A program made the position numbers and the translations under genes. From positions 186,001-250,000 of the forward strand of contig NZ_QJRJ01000079.1 of NCBI RefSeq assembly GCF_003254625.1: a stretch of DNA of 64,000 bases. The letters run 5' to 3'. The DNA is from Flavobacterium ginsenosidimutans (lineage in GTDB: Bacteria; Bacteroidota; Bacteroidia; Flavobacteriales; Flavobacteriaceae). This document shows, piece by piece, positions 17,865-26,368 of the stretch. How positions within the stretch are numbered: position 1 is the first letter of the stretch; each line of letters opens with the position of its first letter. Under the pieces are notes generated by a model. It was given only the letters and a program-made list of their open reading frames with translations. It had not been told where the DNA came from and ran no database searches.

Positions 17865-18647
17865 ATGGATTTTCAGATTGGTCTTGTAATAGCAGGTTTA
17901 GCAGTTGGTTTTATTGTTGGGTTAACAGGTGTTGGAGGAGGTTCTTTAATGACTCCTATTTTATTGTATTTTGGTATTCCGCCCACAAAAGCTGTTGGAA
18001 CTGACTTACTTTACGCTGCATTTACCAAAGCCGGAGGAATATTTGTACACAACAAAAAAGGAAACATCAATTGGAAAATCACTGGTTGGTTAACTTTAGG
18101 AAGTGTTCCTGCCGCTTTATTGACCTTATGGATATTAAACAGCATTAAAACAGATATTGAAACCATAAATAGAGTTATTAAGTACAGTTTGGGCTGGGCT
18201 TTATTGTTTACTTCGGTAGCGATCATATTCAAAAAGAAGCTTTTAGTTTTTTCTCAAAGACATGCTGGAGATAAATTTCACAGCGAAAGTACCACTCAAA
18301 ATATGCTTACGATTGCAATTGGAGTTTTATTAGGAGCAACAGTAACCTTAACTTCTATTGGTGCAGGAGCACTTGGAACCGTAACTTTATTTTTCCTTTA
18401 TCCACTTTTACCAACTCCTCGTTTAGTTGGAACCGAAATTGCGCACGCTGTCCCTTTAACTTTAGTTGCTGGAATTGGCCATGCTTCTATGGGAAACTTA
18501 GATTTAGAATTACTTGCTCAGTTATTAATGGGATCGCTTCCTGGAATATATATGGGAAGTATGTTAAGCGGAAAAGTGCCAGATCAATTTCTTAGAAACG
18601 CCATAGCCGTAATGCTATTTTTAGCTGGATATAAATTGATATTTTAA
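17865..18647 (+). CDS. TauE/SafE family membrane transporter, second copy
   Basis: A 260-residue polytopic protein beginning with the classic TauE/SafE opening LAVGFIVGLTGVGGGSLMTPIL, with the second-half repeat TSIGAGALGTVTLFFLYPL. It is transcribed divergently from the sulfate operon across a 310-bp gap, so it may share control. It is only distantly similar to the 300-residue TauE-like protein next to it. Substrate could be sulfate, sulfite or another sulfur oxyanion. Confidence 0.88.
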   Translation: MDFQIGLVIAGLAVGFIVGLTGVGGGSLMTPILLYFGIPPTKAVGTDLLYAAFTKAGGIFVHNKKGNINWKITGWLTLGSVPAALLTLWILNSIKTDIETINRVIKYSLGWALLFTSVAIIFKKKLLVFSQRHAGDKFHSESTTQNMLTIAIGVLLGATVTLTSIGAGALGTVTLFFLYPLLPTPRLVGTEIAHAVPLTLVAGIGHASMGNLDLELLAQLLMGSLPGIYMGSMLSGKVPDQFLRNAIAVMLFLAGYKLIF

Positions 18648-18651
18648 TCAT

Positions 18652-18690
18652 AAAAAAAGACCATTTCAAATTTAGAAATGGTCTTTTTTT
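18652..18690. terminator. Bidirectional terminator between convergent tauE-like and Rrf2 genes
   Basis: AAAAGACCATTTC and GAAATGGTCTTTT form a 13-bp stem with A-tract before and T-tract after, so it can stop transcription from both sides. Confidence 0.9.
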
Positions 18691-18709
18691 TATAAATTAA
18701 TAGTATTTT

Positions 18710-19120
18710 CTAAAACGCAATATCTGCCAAAGAATTACTTTCTAATATTTTAAGTGTATTATCACGAACTTCAGTCATTAAACGTCTTGCTGCACAAGTT
18801 GATTCATCGTCGCAATCATCGCATCTTTCGTAAAAATTATGACTCGCACATGGCAATAATGCAATTGGACCTTCTAAAATACGATAGACTTTAGCCATAC
18901 TAATATCTTTTGGATCTTTTATCAGATAATAGCCTCCGCCTTTTCCTTTTTTAGCACCAAGAAAACCTGAGTTTCTTAACAGCAGTAAAATACTTTCTAA
19001 AAATTTTATCGAAATATGTTCGCTTTTCGCAATTTCAGCTATTTGTACCGGCTCATTATTCTCACGTCTGGCTAAATAAGTTAAAGCTTTAATTCCGTAT
19101 TTTGTTTTCTTTGAAAGCAC
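18710..19120 (-). CDS. Rrf2 family transcriptional regulator with four cysteines
   Basis: A 136-residue winged-helix regulator. The N-terminal DNA-binding part (KTKYGIKALTYLAR, then IAEIAKSEHISIKFLESIL and the wing KKGKGGGYYL) is canonical Rrf2. The sensor region has C91, C100, C103 and C109 in the spacing C-x8-C-x2-C-x5-C, reminiscent of IscR/NsrR-type cluster binding but with one extra cysteine. Location beside the sulfur genes suggests control of cysteine supply or Fe-S status, in the manner of CymR/IscR; that is inference. Confidence 0.9.
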   Translation of the reverse strand: MLSKKTKYGIKALTYLARRENNEPVQIAEIAKSEHISIKFLESILLLLRNSGFLGAKKGKGGGYYLIKDPKDISMAKVYRILEGPIALLPCASHNFYERCDDCDDESTCAARRLMTEVRDNTLKILESNSLADIAF

Positions 19121-19244
19121 TAATGTAAAATTTTAGATTGCAGAATTTAACCTCAGATCAAACCCTCACAAATTATTGAATAACAAAAGTATGCTTTTTG
19201 TTTGAACTATCACAAAAGAATAAAGTTAAATTCTACTAAATCCA

Positions 19245-19748
19245 TCAAACTACTTCGTTTTGTCCAATTAAATCTATAGAATAGAAAATTTCCAAATCTC
19301 TTTCTAAGCCTCTTTTATCGACAACGTAGGTTCTAGAAAAAGAATCATGCCAAAACATTCCAGATTTTCCTAAAAATGAGAATACATCAAAAGGAATTAA
19401 ACGGCATAAAGTTCTGATGAAAATCCTACCGAAATTTGGTTTCGTACCATTTTCTGTAACAACTATAATACCTGTAGCAAATTTACCCATTGTTGCTCCA
19501 AAAAAACACTCCAAAAACAGATAATTAAGCATTAGAAAAGTAAAAAGTGCTAAATAAGTGGAATCATTAATAAATTGACCCCAAATAGAGAATATATTCC
19601 AATTAAAAATATTTCCGATTATTACAATTATAAGACCCGAAATAAAGACCGAAACAAACACAAAGATAAAATCAACAATGCCTCCTACAAAACGTTTTCT
19701 TTCTGAAGCAAATAACTTTTTATCTAGAATGTAAATTCTATCGCTCAT
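19245..19748 (-). CDS. RDD family membrane protein
   Basis: A 167-residue protein with three predicted membrane helices (about 24-46, 60-80 and a weaker segment near 85-95) and the RDD-type features: an early ERKRFVGGIVDFIF helix entry, GATMGKFATGIIV, and FIRTLCRLIPFDVFSFL. Function of the family is mostly unknown; some members act in ion transport. It stands alone between terminators. Confidence 0.8.
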   Translation of the reverse strand: MSDRIYILDKKLFASERKRFVGGIVDFIFVFVSVFISGLIIVIIGNIFNWNIFSIWGQFINDSTYLALFTFLMLNYLFLECFFGATMGKFATGIIVVTENGTKPNFGRIFIRTLCRLIPFDVFSFLGKSGMFWHDSFSRTYVVDKRGLERDLEIFYSIDLIGQNEVV

Positions 19749-19810
19749 AAACTAATCAACATTAATATTCTCAGTCTAAAACAAAAGTATATTTTTTATA
19801 GAACAATCTT

Positions 19811-19858
19811 AAAAAAAGACGATTTTCAACAGTAAAACTTACTATCAAAAATCGTCTT
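19811..19858 (-). terminator. Terminator of the metX operon
   Basis: Stem AAGACGATTTT / AAAATCGTCTT with a 20-nt loop and a run of Ts on the minus strand, 50 bp beyond the stop of the last gene. Confidence 0.85.
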
Positions 19859-19907
19859 CATTTATTAGAAATTGGAAATCTAAAATCTTAAGTCTAAAAT
19901 CTAAAAT

Positions 19908-21080
19908 TTAAGAAAGTGCTTGTTTTAAATCTGCAATTACATCTTCAACAGTTTCTAAACCAACAGAAACACGAACAAGACCTTGTGTGATTCCCACTGC
20001 TAATTGATCTTCTTCAGATAATTTGCTATGTGTTGTAGAAGCCGGATGCGTAACAATTGTTCTTGTGTCTCCAATATTTGCAGATAATGAACAAAGTTGA
20101 ATTGAATTCAAGAATTTTCTTCCCGCTTCGATTCCGCCTTTAATTTCAAATGCGATGATGTTTCCACCAGCTTTCATTTGTTTTTTAGCAATTTCGTATT
20201 GTGGATGCGATTTCAAGAAAGGATATTTTACGCTGTTTACATTTGGATGGCTTTCCAAGAATTCAGCTACTTTTAAAGCATTTTCGCAGTGTCTGTCTAC
20301 ACGAACAGCCAAAGTTTCTAAACTCTTAGATAAAACCCAAGCATTAAATGGTGATAAAGCTGGGCCTGTGTTTCTTGAAAATAAATAAATCTGTCTGATT
20401 AAATCAGCATTTCCAACAGTAACTCCACCTAAAACACGTCCTTGTCCGTCGATTAATTTTGTTGCTGAATGGATAACCAAATGTGCTCCAAATTTAATTG
20501 GCTGCTGTAAATAAGGCGTTGCAAAACAGTTGTCAATTATTAAAATCAAGTTATGTTTTTTAGCAATATTCCCTAACAATTCTAAGTCAATTACATCAAC
20601 TCCAGGGTTTGTTGGAGATTCGGCGTATAAAATTTTTGTGTTTGGTTTAATGAAACTTTCGATTGTTTCTGGCTTATTGATTTCGAAATAAGAAGTTTCG
20701 ATATTCCATTTCGGAAAATAAGTCATAAACAAGGCGTGAGTCGAACCGAAAACACTGCTCGCAGAAACAATATGATCTCCAGAATTCAATAACGCTGCAA
20801 AAGTAGAATATACCGCAGCCATTCCTGTTGCAAATGCATAACCAGATTCAGCTCCTTCCATCTTGCAGATCTTATCTACAAACTCTGAAGTGTTTGGATT
20901 ACTGAAACGGCTGTAAATATTTCTTTCTTTTTCTTCTGTAAAAGAAGCTCTCATATCTTCAGCATCTTCAAAAACGAAGCTTGATGAAAGGTACAAAGGC
21001 ACCGAATGTTCTAAATATTGAGATCTTTCTAATTGTGTTCTGATGGCTTGTGTTTCAAAACCAAATTCTTCTGTATTCAT
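19908..21080 (-). CDS. metZ: Gamma-family PLP enzyme, O-succinyl/O-acetylhomoserine sulfhydrylase or cystathionine gamma-synthase
   Basis: A 390-residue Cys/Met-metabolism PLP enzyme. The PLP lysine is K208 in SATKLIDGQG, and the family segments YSRFSNPNT, ESPTNPGVDVID and the C-terminal ATTHS.LSEEDQLAVGITQGLVRVSVGLE are present. It likely converts activated homoserine plus sulfide to homocysteine, or plus cysteine to cystathionine. It is the last gene of the metX-thrA-osmC-metZ unit. It is about a third diverged from the second family member at 27603-28907; sequence alone cannot assign which uses sulfide. The symbol is tentative. Confidence 0.88.
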   Translation of the reverse strand: MNTEEFGFETQAIRTQLERSQYLEHSVPLYLSSSFVFEDAEDMRASFTEEKERNIYSRFSNPNTSEFVDKICKMEGAESGYAFATGMAAVYSTFAALLNSGDHIVSASSVFGSTHALFMTYFPKWNIETSYFEINKPETIESFIKPNTKILYAESPTNPGVDVIDLELLGNIAKKHNLILIIDNCFATPYLQQPIKFGAHLVIHSATKLIDGQGRVLGGVTVGNADLIRQIYLFSRNTGPALSPFNAWVLSKSLETLAVRVDRHCENALKVAEFLESHPNVNSVKYPFLKSHPQYEIAKKQMKAGGNIIAFEIKGGIEAGRKFLNSIQLCSLSANIGDTRTIVTHPASTTHSKLSEEDQLAVGITQGLVRVSVGLETVEDVIADLKQALS

Positions 21081-21219
21081 TGTGTTGTTTTTTTGTTTTT
21101 TTGTTCAAGTTTCAGATTTCAGGTTTCAAGTTTTAAAACTGAAATCCAAACTAAAACGAGTCAATTATTTATGCTTAATCTGAGCATTTTCTAATTATCT
21201 AATTGACAAATTATCTAAT

Positions 21220-21645
21220 TTATAAAGCTTCGTTGTTCAAGACAACTTTGTATTTAATTGTCGCTGTAGGTTCTACCGTTTTGGCAACCGAACAGTATTT
21301 CTCAAAAGAAAGTTGCGCTGCTTTTTTTGCTTTATCAGGATTGATTTCTCCTTCTAAATAGAAAACCACATCGATTTCTTTAAAAGGTTTTGCTTCTTCG
21401 ATTTGAACGCGCGTTCCTTCAACCTCAGCATTAAAAGAAGTGATTTCCTGACGCTGTTTTTTTAAGATCGAAATCATATCAATAGCGCTGCATCCCGCAA
21501 CTCCCATTAATACTAATTCCATTGGGCTTGCACCTAAATCGCTTCCGCCAAATTCGGCTCTGCTATCAACGTCAACTACGTGTCCGCGTTCATTTTTTAC
21601 TTTAAAATGAAATGCGTCATTTACTCTGTTTAAAGTTACTTTCAT
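21220..21645 (-). CDS. OsmC/Ohr family peroxidase-like protein
   Basis: A 141-residue OsmC-fold protein with the two family cysteines C52 (GVAGCSAIDM) and C118 (EKYCSVAKTV), which in characterised members reduce organic hydroperoxides or persulfides. It lies between the aspartokinase-homoserine dehydrogenase and the sulfhydrylase gene on the same strand, 100 bp and 140 bp from each, so a role in thiol or reactive-sulfur handling is plausible but not proven. Confidence 0.88.
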   Translation of the reverse strand: MKVTLNRVNDAFHFKVKNERGHVVDVDSRAEFGGSDLGASPMELVLMGVAGCSAIDMISILKKQRQEITSFNAEVEGTRVQIEEAKPFKEIDVVFYLEGEINPDKAKKAAQLSFEKYCSVAKTVEPTATIKYKVVLNNEAL

Positions 21646-21675
21646 TGTGTTGTTATTTTTTTTGTTTTTTTAATT

Positions 21676-21746
21676 CAAATCAAAAATCTACAGTCTAAAA
21701 TCTACAGTCTAAAATCTACAGTCTAAAATCTGCAATCTAAAATCGT
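21676..21746. repeat. Tandem AATCTA-CAGTCTAA spacer
   Basis: Four consecutive copies of the word AAATCTACAGTCTA (period about 14) fill the gap between the aspartokinase stop and the osmC start. Similar AATCT/CTAAA words occur at 19868-19912, 48026-48176 and 58771-58878. Confidence 0.6.
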
Positions 21747-21747
21747 C

Positions 21748-24162
21748 TTATCCCTTATCAGACAATCTCAAAATATCTCCGAAAACTCCTCTTGCCGTTA
21801 CCGCAGAACCTGCACCAGCTCCCTGAATAACGATTGGACGATCTCCGTAAGATTCTGTATAAATTTCGAAGAAAGAATCAGAACCTTTTAATCCGCCTAA
21901 TGCAGTATCTTTTGGTACTGAAACTAATTTTACTTCTAAATTTCCTTTGTCATTCTGTAAATCTCCAGACAATTCACCAATATATCTTAAAACGTGATTT
22001 GGCTGTTGATCTGCTTTTATTTTAGCATAAATTGGGTCGAATTCTTTTAATTTCGTCAAGAAATCCGCAGCGCTTCCTTCACGTAAGTGCTCTGGAATTA
22101 AATTCTGAATTGAGATTTCTTCAAACTCATTTTGCAAATCTAATTCTCTAGCTAAAATTAATAATTTTCTACCAACATCATTACCACATAAATCTTCACG
22201 CGGATCTGGTTCTGTATATCCGTTATCAATTGCTTCTTGCAAGATTTCGCTAAAAGGCGCATCTTTTGCAGAGAAATTATTGAATAAATAACTTAACGTT
22301 CCAGAGAAAACCCCCTTAATTTTCGTAATATTTTCTCCTGAAAGGTGTAATAATTTAATGGTGTCAATTAATGGTAATCCCGCACCAACATTCGTTTCAT
22401 ATAAATAATTCTTTTGATTTTCTGCCAAAGCTTTTCTCAATTCCTTGTAGAAACCATAGCTTAATGTATTAGCCACTTTATTAGAAGAAATCAAATCGAA
22501 ACTGCTTTCTACAAGCGGAATATAATTCTCAACAAAACTTGCACTTGCAGTATTATCAATTGCAATTAAGTTTTCTAAATGATGCTCATTCGCGTAAGCA
22601 ATAATATCTTTTATGGTGTAAGCCTCGCCTTTAGTCGCAATTTCGTTTTTCCAATTGCCAGTAACACCGTATTTGTTTAAAAGCAATTTTTTGGAATTCG
22701 CTATAGCAAAAACATTAAGCTTAATGTCCTTACGTTTTTCAATTGCCGCAGCCGATTCTAAAATCTGGTTGATTAAAGTTCCACCAACTAATCCGTGACC
22801 GAAAATCGCAATGTTAATCTTTTTAGAAACTCCAAAAATCTCACCGTGAATTACGTTTAAAGCTTTATTTAATTCCTCTTTTTTAACAACCAAACTCACG
22901 TTTTTACCTGTTACAGTGTTGTTGAATAAAATCGGAACAATTTTATTTTTGATTAAAGCCGTATATGGTTTATGGAAAGTACTCAAATCCTGACCAATAA
23001 TCGAAATTACCGATACATTGTCTGTAACCGTAATCTGATTTACGTCTTTAGAATAAAAGTCATTCTCAAACTCTTTTTCTAATTCAACCATTGCAAGAGT
23101 AGCTTTTTCTGTTGCTACCACAAGTCCGATTCCTCTTTCTGAAGAACCTTGAGAAATGATGCTTACACTAATATTGTGATCACCCATTACTTTAAAAATT
23201 CGGGCATCGACTCCTGCTTTTCCAAGTAATCCGCGTCCTTCAAGATTTACAAGAGAGACATTTTCTAATACAGAAAGTGTTTTAATTCCTTCTTTAGAAG
23301 AATCCGATGTAATTAAAGTTCCGCGGTTTTCGTGGTTGAAAGTATTTAAAATTCGTAACGGGATATTCTTTTCCAACAAAGGAATAATCGTCTTTGCATG
23401 AAGAATTGTAGCTCCAAAATTTGCCAGCTCATTTGCTTCATTAAACGATAAATATTCGATTTTTTTAGCATCTGCAACCAAATCTGGATTTGCCGTATAG
23501 ATTCCATCTACGTGCGTGAAGTTTTGCAGTTCTTCTGCGTTTAAATAATTTGCGATTAACGAAGCGGTATAGTTACTGCCATTTCTACCTAAAGTAGTTG
23601 TGTCGTTGTTGTTATTAGATCCAATGAAACCTGTAACTATATTAACCGTTTCGCCGTTATGTTCTTTAAAATAATTGACTACGTTTTTCTTTGAAAGCTG
23701 CTCTAAAGGCTGTGCATCACCAAATTTAGAATCGGTTTTCAACAAATCTCTCGTATCTACAAAATTGGCTGGAATTCCTTTTTCCAATAAAATAGCCGTC
23801 AATAATTTAGCCGAAAGCAATTCTCCTTTTGACAAAATCTGATCTTTGATTTTTTTGCTGTAATCGCCAATTAAGCTTACACCTTCAAAAAGTTTATCTA
23901 ATACATTAAATTCTTCCGATAAATCTACATTCGGATAATCTGATATTTGATATTTTTTGAAATTTTCTAATAATTCTTTATAACTGCCATTTTTAGCAGC
24001 AATGCTTAAAATAAATTCTAATTCATCAGTAGCGTTTCCACGTGCAGAAACTACAACGGCAATTTTTTCACCTTGACTTACTTTATCAGAAATGATTGAA
24101 ACAACTTTATTAAGTCCTTCTCCGTTTGCTAACGATTTACCTCCAAATTTTAATACTTTCAT
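21748..24162 (-). CDS. thrA: Bifunctional aspartate kinase/homoserine dehydrogenase
   Basis: An 804-residue fusion. The aspartokinase domain starts with KVLKFGGKSLA and runs to about residue 290; ACT-type regulatory repeats lie near 300-440; the homoserine dehydrogenase domain begins near 458 with the NAD motif GHGLVGG. The dehydrogenase part keeps its substrate motifs SGTLSYLFN and EPDPREDLCGND (E651-P654) and the NAGLP-like GAGLPLI. It makes aspartyl-phosphate and homoserine for Met and Thr synthesis. Its start is one base after the metX stop, so the two are coupled. Confidence 0.96.
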   Translation of the reverse strand: MKVLKFGGKSLANGEGLNKVVSIISDKVSQGEKIAVVVSARGNATDELEFILSIAAKNGSYKELLENFKKYQISDYPNVDLSEEFNVLDKLFEGVSLIGDYSKKIKDQILSKGELLSAKLLTAILLEKGIPANFVDTRDLLKTDSKFGDAQPLEQLSKKNVVNYFKEHNGETVNIVTGFIGSNNNNDTTTLGRNGSNYTASLIANYLNAEELQNFTHVDGIYTANPDLVADAKKIEYLSFNEANELANFGATILHAKTIIPLLEKNIPLRILNTFNHENRGTLITSDSSKEGIKTLSVLENVSLVNLEGRGLLGKAGVDARIFKVMGDHNISVSIISQGSSERGIGLVVATEKATLAMVELEKEFENDFYSKDVNQITVTDNVSVISIIGQDLSTFHKPYTALIKNKIVPILFNNTVTGKNVSLVVKKEELNKALNVIHGEIFGVSKKINIAIFGHGLVGGTLINQILESAAAIEKRKDIKLNVFAIANSKKLLLNKYGVTGNWKNEIATKGEAYTIKDIIAYANEHHLENLIAIDNTASASFVENYIPLVESSFDLISSNKVANTLSYGFYKELRKALAENQKNYLYETNVGAGLPLIDTIKLLHLSGENITKIKGVFSGTLSYLFNNFSAKDAPFSEILQEAIDNGYTEPDPREDLCGNDVGRKLLILARELDLQNEFEEISIQNLIPEHLREGSAADFLTKLKEFDPIYAKIKADQQPNHVLRYIGELSGDLQNDKGNLEVKLVSVPKDTALGGLKGSDSFFEIYTESYGDRPIVIQGAGAGSAVTARGVFGDILRLSDKG

Positions 24163-24163
24163 T

Positions 24164-25153
24164 TTATTTCTTTATTGTTTCTGCCTTAAAAATGTCGGCA
24201 AGTAAATAATCTAATTGTTTGTACTCGATTAAAAAAGCGTCATGTCCGTGAACCGAATCAATTTCGCTATAGAAAACATTGTCTTTAAACTTCTTTAATT
24301 CCTCATAGGTTTCGACATTTTCTTTGGCCGTAAAAAATAAGTCTGAATTGATTCCTACGATATGAATTGAAGCTTTTGTTTTAGACAATAAGTTTTCAAA
24401 ACTTTCACTATTTCTAGTAATATCAATTGTTTTAAGCAATTGATTCATTAATTTATAAGAAGACAATTGGAATCTTTTCTGCAATTTTTTTCCGTGATGT
24501 GCGAGCCAGCTTTCGATATTAAAAATCAAAAGATCTTGATTTACAGTTCGCTGAAATTTTTCTTTAAATGATTCTGGCGAACGGTAACACAACATGGCAT
24601 GAATTCTCGCATCTTCAATTGGTCTTGAAGAATTGTTTAGAATCTGTTCTTGCAGGAAGCAATTGGCGATAAGCCAATCCGTAGATTTCCAGTCACTCGC
24701 AATCGGAATAAGATTTTCTGTAATATTTGGCGCTAAAGCTAAAATTTCCCAAGCAATTCCGCCACCAACAGAACCTCCGATAACCGCAAAAAGCTTTTCG
24801 ATATTTAAAATTTTTACACCTTCAATAAAGATTCTTGCAATGTCTCTTGCTGTAAAATCAAGATAATTTTCGATTAAGAAAGAATTGCTTCCGTTTCCTG
24901 GAATATCAAAAGCCAAAATGGTATAAACATCAGTATCAATGGTTTTACCTTGACCAATTAAGTCATTCCACCAGCCATTTTCTCCAGTAACTTGCGAATT
25001 TCCAGTTAACGCATGATTAACCAAAACAATAGGCGCGCTGTGCAAAGGTTGTCCTGCCAGCGTAAAACTTAATGGTATAGAATGATAAGTTGCACCACTT
25101 TCTGTGATGAAATCTTGAATTATAATGGGATTTGGTATATTTTCCAATTTCAA
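24164..25153 (-). CDS. metX: Homoserine O-acetyltransferase-like alpha/beta hydrolase
   Basis: A 329-residue alpha/beta-hydrolase-fold acyltransferase. The catalytic triad can be read as S128 in GGSVGG, D271 in GINSD, and H304 in VHGHDAFL, and the oxyanion segment NHALTGNS is present. It activates homoserine by acetylation (or succinylation; the acyl donor cannot be decided from sequence). It is the first gene after the SAM-I riboswitch at 25227-25330 and is coupled to the downstream aspartokinase-homoserine dehydrogenase gene. Confidence 0.92.
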   Translation of the reverse strand: MKLENIPNPIIIQDFITESGATYHSIPLSFTLAGQPLHSAPIVLVNHALTGNSQVTGENGWWNDLIGQGKTIDTDVYTILAFDIPGNGSNSFLIENYLDFTARDIARIFIEGVKILNIEKLFAVIGGSVGGGIAWEILALAPNITENLIPIASDWKSTDWLIANCFLQEQILNNSSRPIEDARIHAMLCYRSPESFKEKFQRTVNQDLLIFNIESWLAHHGKKLQKRFQLSSYKLMNQLLKTIDITRNSESFENLLSKTKASIHIVGINSDLFFTAKENVETYEELKKFKDNVFYSEIDSVHGHDAFLIEYKQLDYLLADIFKAETIKK

Positions 25154-25226
25154 ATCTGTTGTATTATTGATTTGTATATGGAAATATTAGAAAGAAAAAC
25201 TAGGTTTAACTAGAAAAAATCTTGTT

Positions 25227-25330
25227 GTTATCTTTCCACGTTTGGCGTGGTAGAATGTAGCACCTTCTTCGTTTTACCGAAGGGTTGCTAAGGCTTCATC
25301 GGGTCTAATCCCTCGTCCTTTCTTTATAAC
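25227..25330 (-). promoter_or_regulatory. SAM-I (S-box) riboswitch upstream of metX
   Basis: On the minus strand: GACGAGGGATTAGACCCGAT, GAAGCCTTAGCAACC, a CTTCGGTAAAACGAAG P3 hairpin, AAGGTGCTACATTCTACC and a CCACG-CCAAA-CGTGG P4 hairpin. GTTAT and ATAAC close P1 at the two ends. The aptamer is in the same class as the one at 8216-8328 and ends about 75 nt before metX, so SAM should repress metX-thrA-osmC-metZ. Confidence 0.92.
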
Positions 25331-25360
25331 ATTTCAATACGTGTTTGAACTTAACGAGTG

Positions 25361-25388
25361 CAAATTAACTACTAATTTCTCTAACAAA
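25361..25388 (-). promoter_or_regulatory. Possible internal promoter for the metX riboswitch
   Basis: On the minus strand TTTG (25388-25385), 16 nt, then TTAATTTG (25368-25361), one mismatch from TAnnTTTG. Transcription would start close to 25349, just before the riboswitch, giving the metX operon an input separate from the upstream attenuators. Confidence 0.4.
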
Positions 25389-25522
25389 CAAATTTTATCT
25401 AAAAGTGTTTGTTAAATTTCTGAGACTTACTTTAGCAAAAACTATTATACGCAAAAATTTACCGAACATAAATGCCCAGTAAAATTATGCAGGTTTTAAC
25501 CTAATTTATGTCGCTTTTCTGT

Positions 25523-25726
25523 TTAGATGAAAAGCGTTTCATTCTCTTTTGAATACATTAAAAACAATAAAGAATTTGGTACTTTTTTTACAGTACTTTT
25601 ATCTTCTTCTGTAATTCCGAATCTTGGGTGAGCCAATTCGTTTGTTGGCGGTGGCGGATTATTTTTTCTTGTCCTTCTGTTTTTCAAATTTGAAATTTTT
25701 TCTGCTAAGTAGTTCAATGTGCTCAT
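25523..25726 (-). CDS. Small ORF after attenuator pair A (67 aa)
   Basis: A 67-residue protein, unrecognised. It begins MSTLNYLAEKISNLKNRR and has a polyproline stretch (NPPPPTNELAHPRFG) and a hydrophobic patch SLLFLMY near the end. It starts about 79 nt after the second terminator of leader array A and ends about 190 nt before the SAM-I riboswitch. The start M-x-T-L-N-x2-A is shared with the 61-residue ORF in the same place after array B, so both are probably real and related, perhaps as translated leader ORFs. No known domain. Confidence 0.55.
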   Translation of the reverse strand: MSTLNYLAEKISNLKNRRTRKNNPPPPTNELAHPRFGITEEDKSTVKKVPNSLLFLMYSKENETLFI

Positions 25727-25804
25727 GATATTAAGTTTTAGTTCAGTTTGCGTTTTATAATCTTTATTTCTCTTTTATTTTTGTGTTAAGCCCTTTTCGG
25801 GAAT

Positions 25805-25843
25805 AAAAAAACCCTTTTGGATTTCTAGATACCAAAAGGGTTT
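25805..25843 (-). terminator. Attenuator terminator A2
   Basis: AAACCCTTTTGG and CCAAAAGGGTTT form a 12-bp stem, followed on the minus strand by a T-tract (TTTTTTTATT). Its 5' arm and loop (UUGGUAUC, 25835-25828) can pair with GAUACUAA at the end of leader peptide A2. Confidence 0.85.
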
Positions 25844-25867
25844 AAGTTTTTAAACTCATTTATACTT

Positions 25868-25972
25868 TTAGTATCGACAGACCTGTACGCAAATAAGCGC
25901 GACAGCAAACATCTTGTTCATCTGTAAGGATTTATTCATCTGTGATTTATATTGTAATTTTAAATTTTGCAT
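25868..25972 (-). CDS. Leader peptide A2 (up to 34 aa)
   Basis: The ORF ends MNKMFAVALICVQVCRY and may start at the first methionine (34 aa) or at the internal M12/M18. It shares the N-K-M-F motif with leader A1. Met codons 12, 18, 21 and Cys codons 28, 32 precede the stop. The last codons (CGA TAC TAA) supply GAUACUAA, which can pair over 8 bp (one G-U) with UUGGUAUC of terminator A2. A ribosome stalled at the Met/Cys codons would free this segment and favour antitermination; a ribosome at the stop would cover it. Confidence 0.6.
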   Translation of the reverse strand: MQNLKLQYKSQMNKSLQMNKMFAVALICVQVCRY

Positions 25973-25983
25973 TTGTGTTAAAT

Positions 25984-26016
25984 TAAAAAGCCTCCCAAAT
26001 ATTTTATGGGAGGCTC
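25984..26016 (-). terminator. Attenuator terminator A1
   Basis: AGCCTCCCA / TGGGAGGCT stem (9 bp) then T-tract on the minus strand. AGCCUC in the 5' arm is complementary to GAGGCU in leader peptide A1 (codons 17-18). Confidence 0.85.
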
Positions 26017-26044
26017 TTACTATATATTGTTTTCTTACAATTTA

Positions 26045-26116
26045 TTAAGCAATAGACAACCCAGCCTCGGTAATAACCGAAATGGCGCAAAACATTTTGT
26101 TGACTTTTAAGTTCAT
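26045..26116 (-). CDS. Leader peptide A1 (23 aa)
   Basis: Sequence starts MNLKVNKMFCAISVIT and ends EAGLSIA. Met8 and Cys10 come well before GAGGCU (26068-26063, codons 17-18), which can pair with AGCCUC in the 5' arm of terminator A1 (26015-26010). This is the first unit of the two-unit array upstream of the metX operon. Whether Met, Cys or the Ile/Val/Thr codons are sensed is not settled by sequence. Confidence 0.6.
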   Translation of the reverse strand: MNLKVNKMFCAISVITEAGLSIA

Positions 26117-26368
26117 TTGATTTCTAGTAGTTTTTGGGTATAACAAATATGCAAATATTTTTTTTATTACACAAATGAAATTCAAGAATTTAATTACAAA
26201 TTTCGTTGAAAATGTGTTTTTTCACGACAAAAATCACCTTACAAATACAATTGTAAGATAAATAAGAACAAAAAATGTAGAATTAAGCATTTTTCGCTTC
26301 TAAAACTTCCTATAACAAATCAGTTTATCAAAGAACATTGGTTATATTTTTCTATTTTTTGAGAAAAT
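26117..26368. other. Leader-proximal intergenic region between hom-like gene and array A
   Basis: AT-rich. It should hold the promoter for array A, but no exact TAnnTTTG was found; TTTG words at about 26140-26155 on the minus strand are the nearest candidates. A palindrome CTTACAAATACAATTGTAAG lies at 26238-26257. No ORF supported. Confidence 0.4.
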
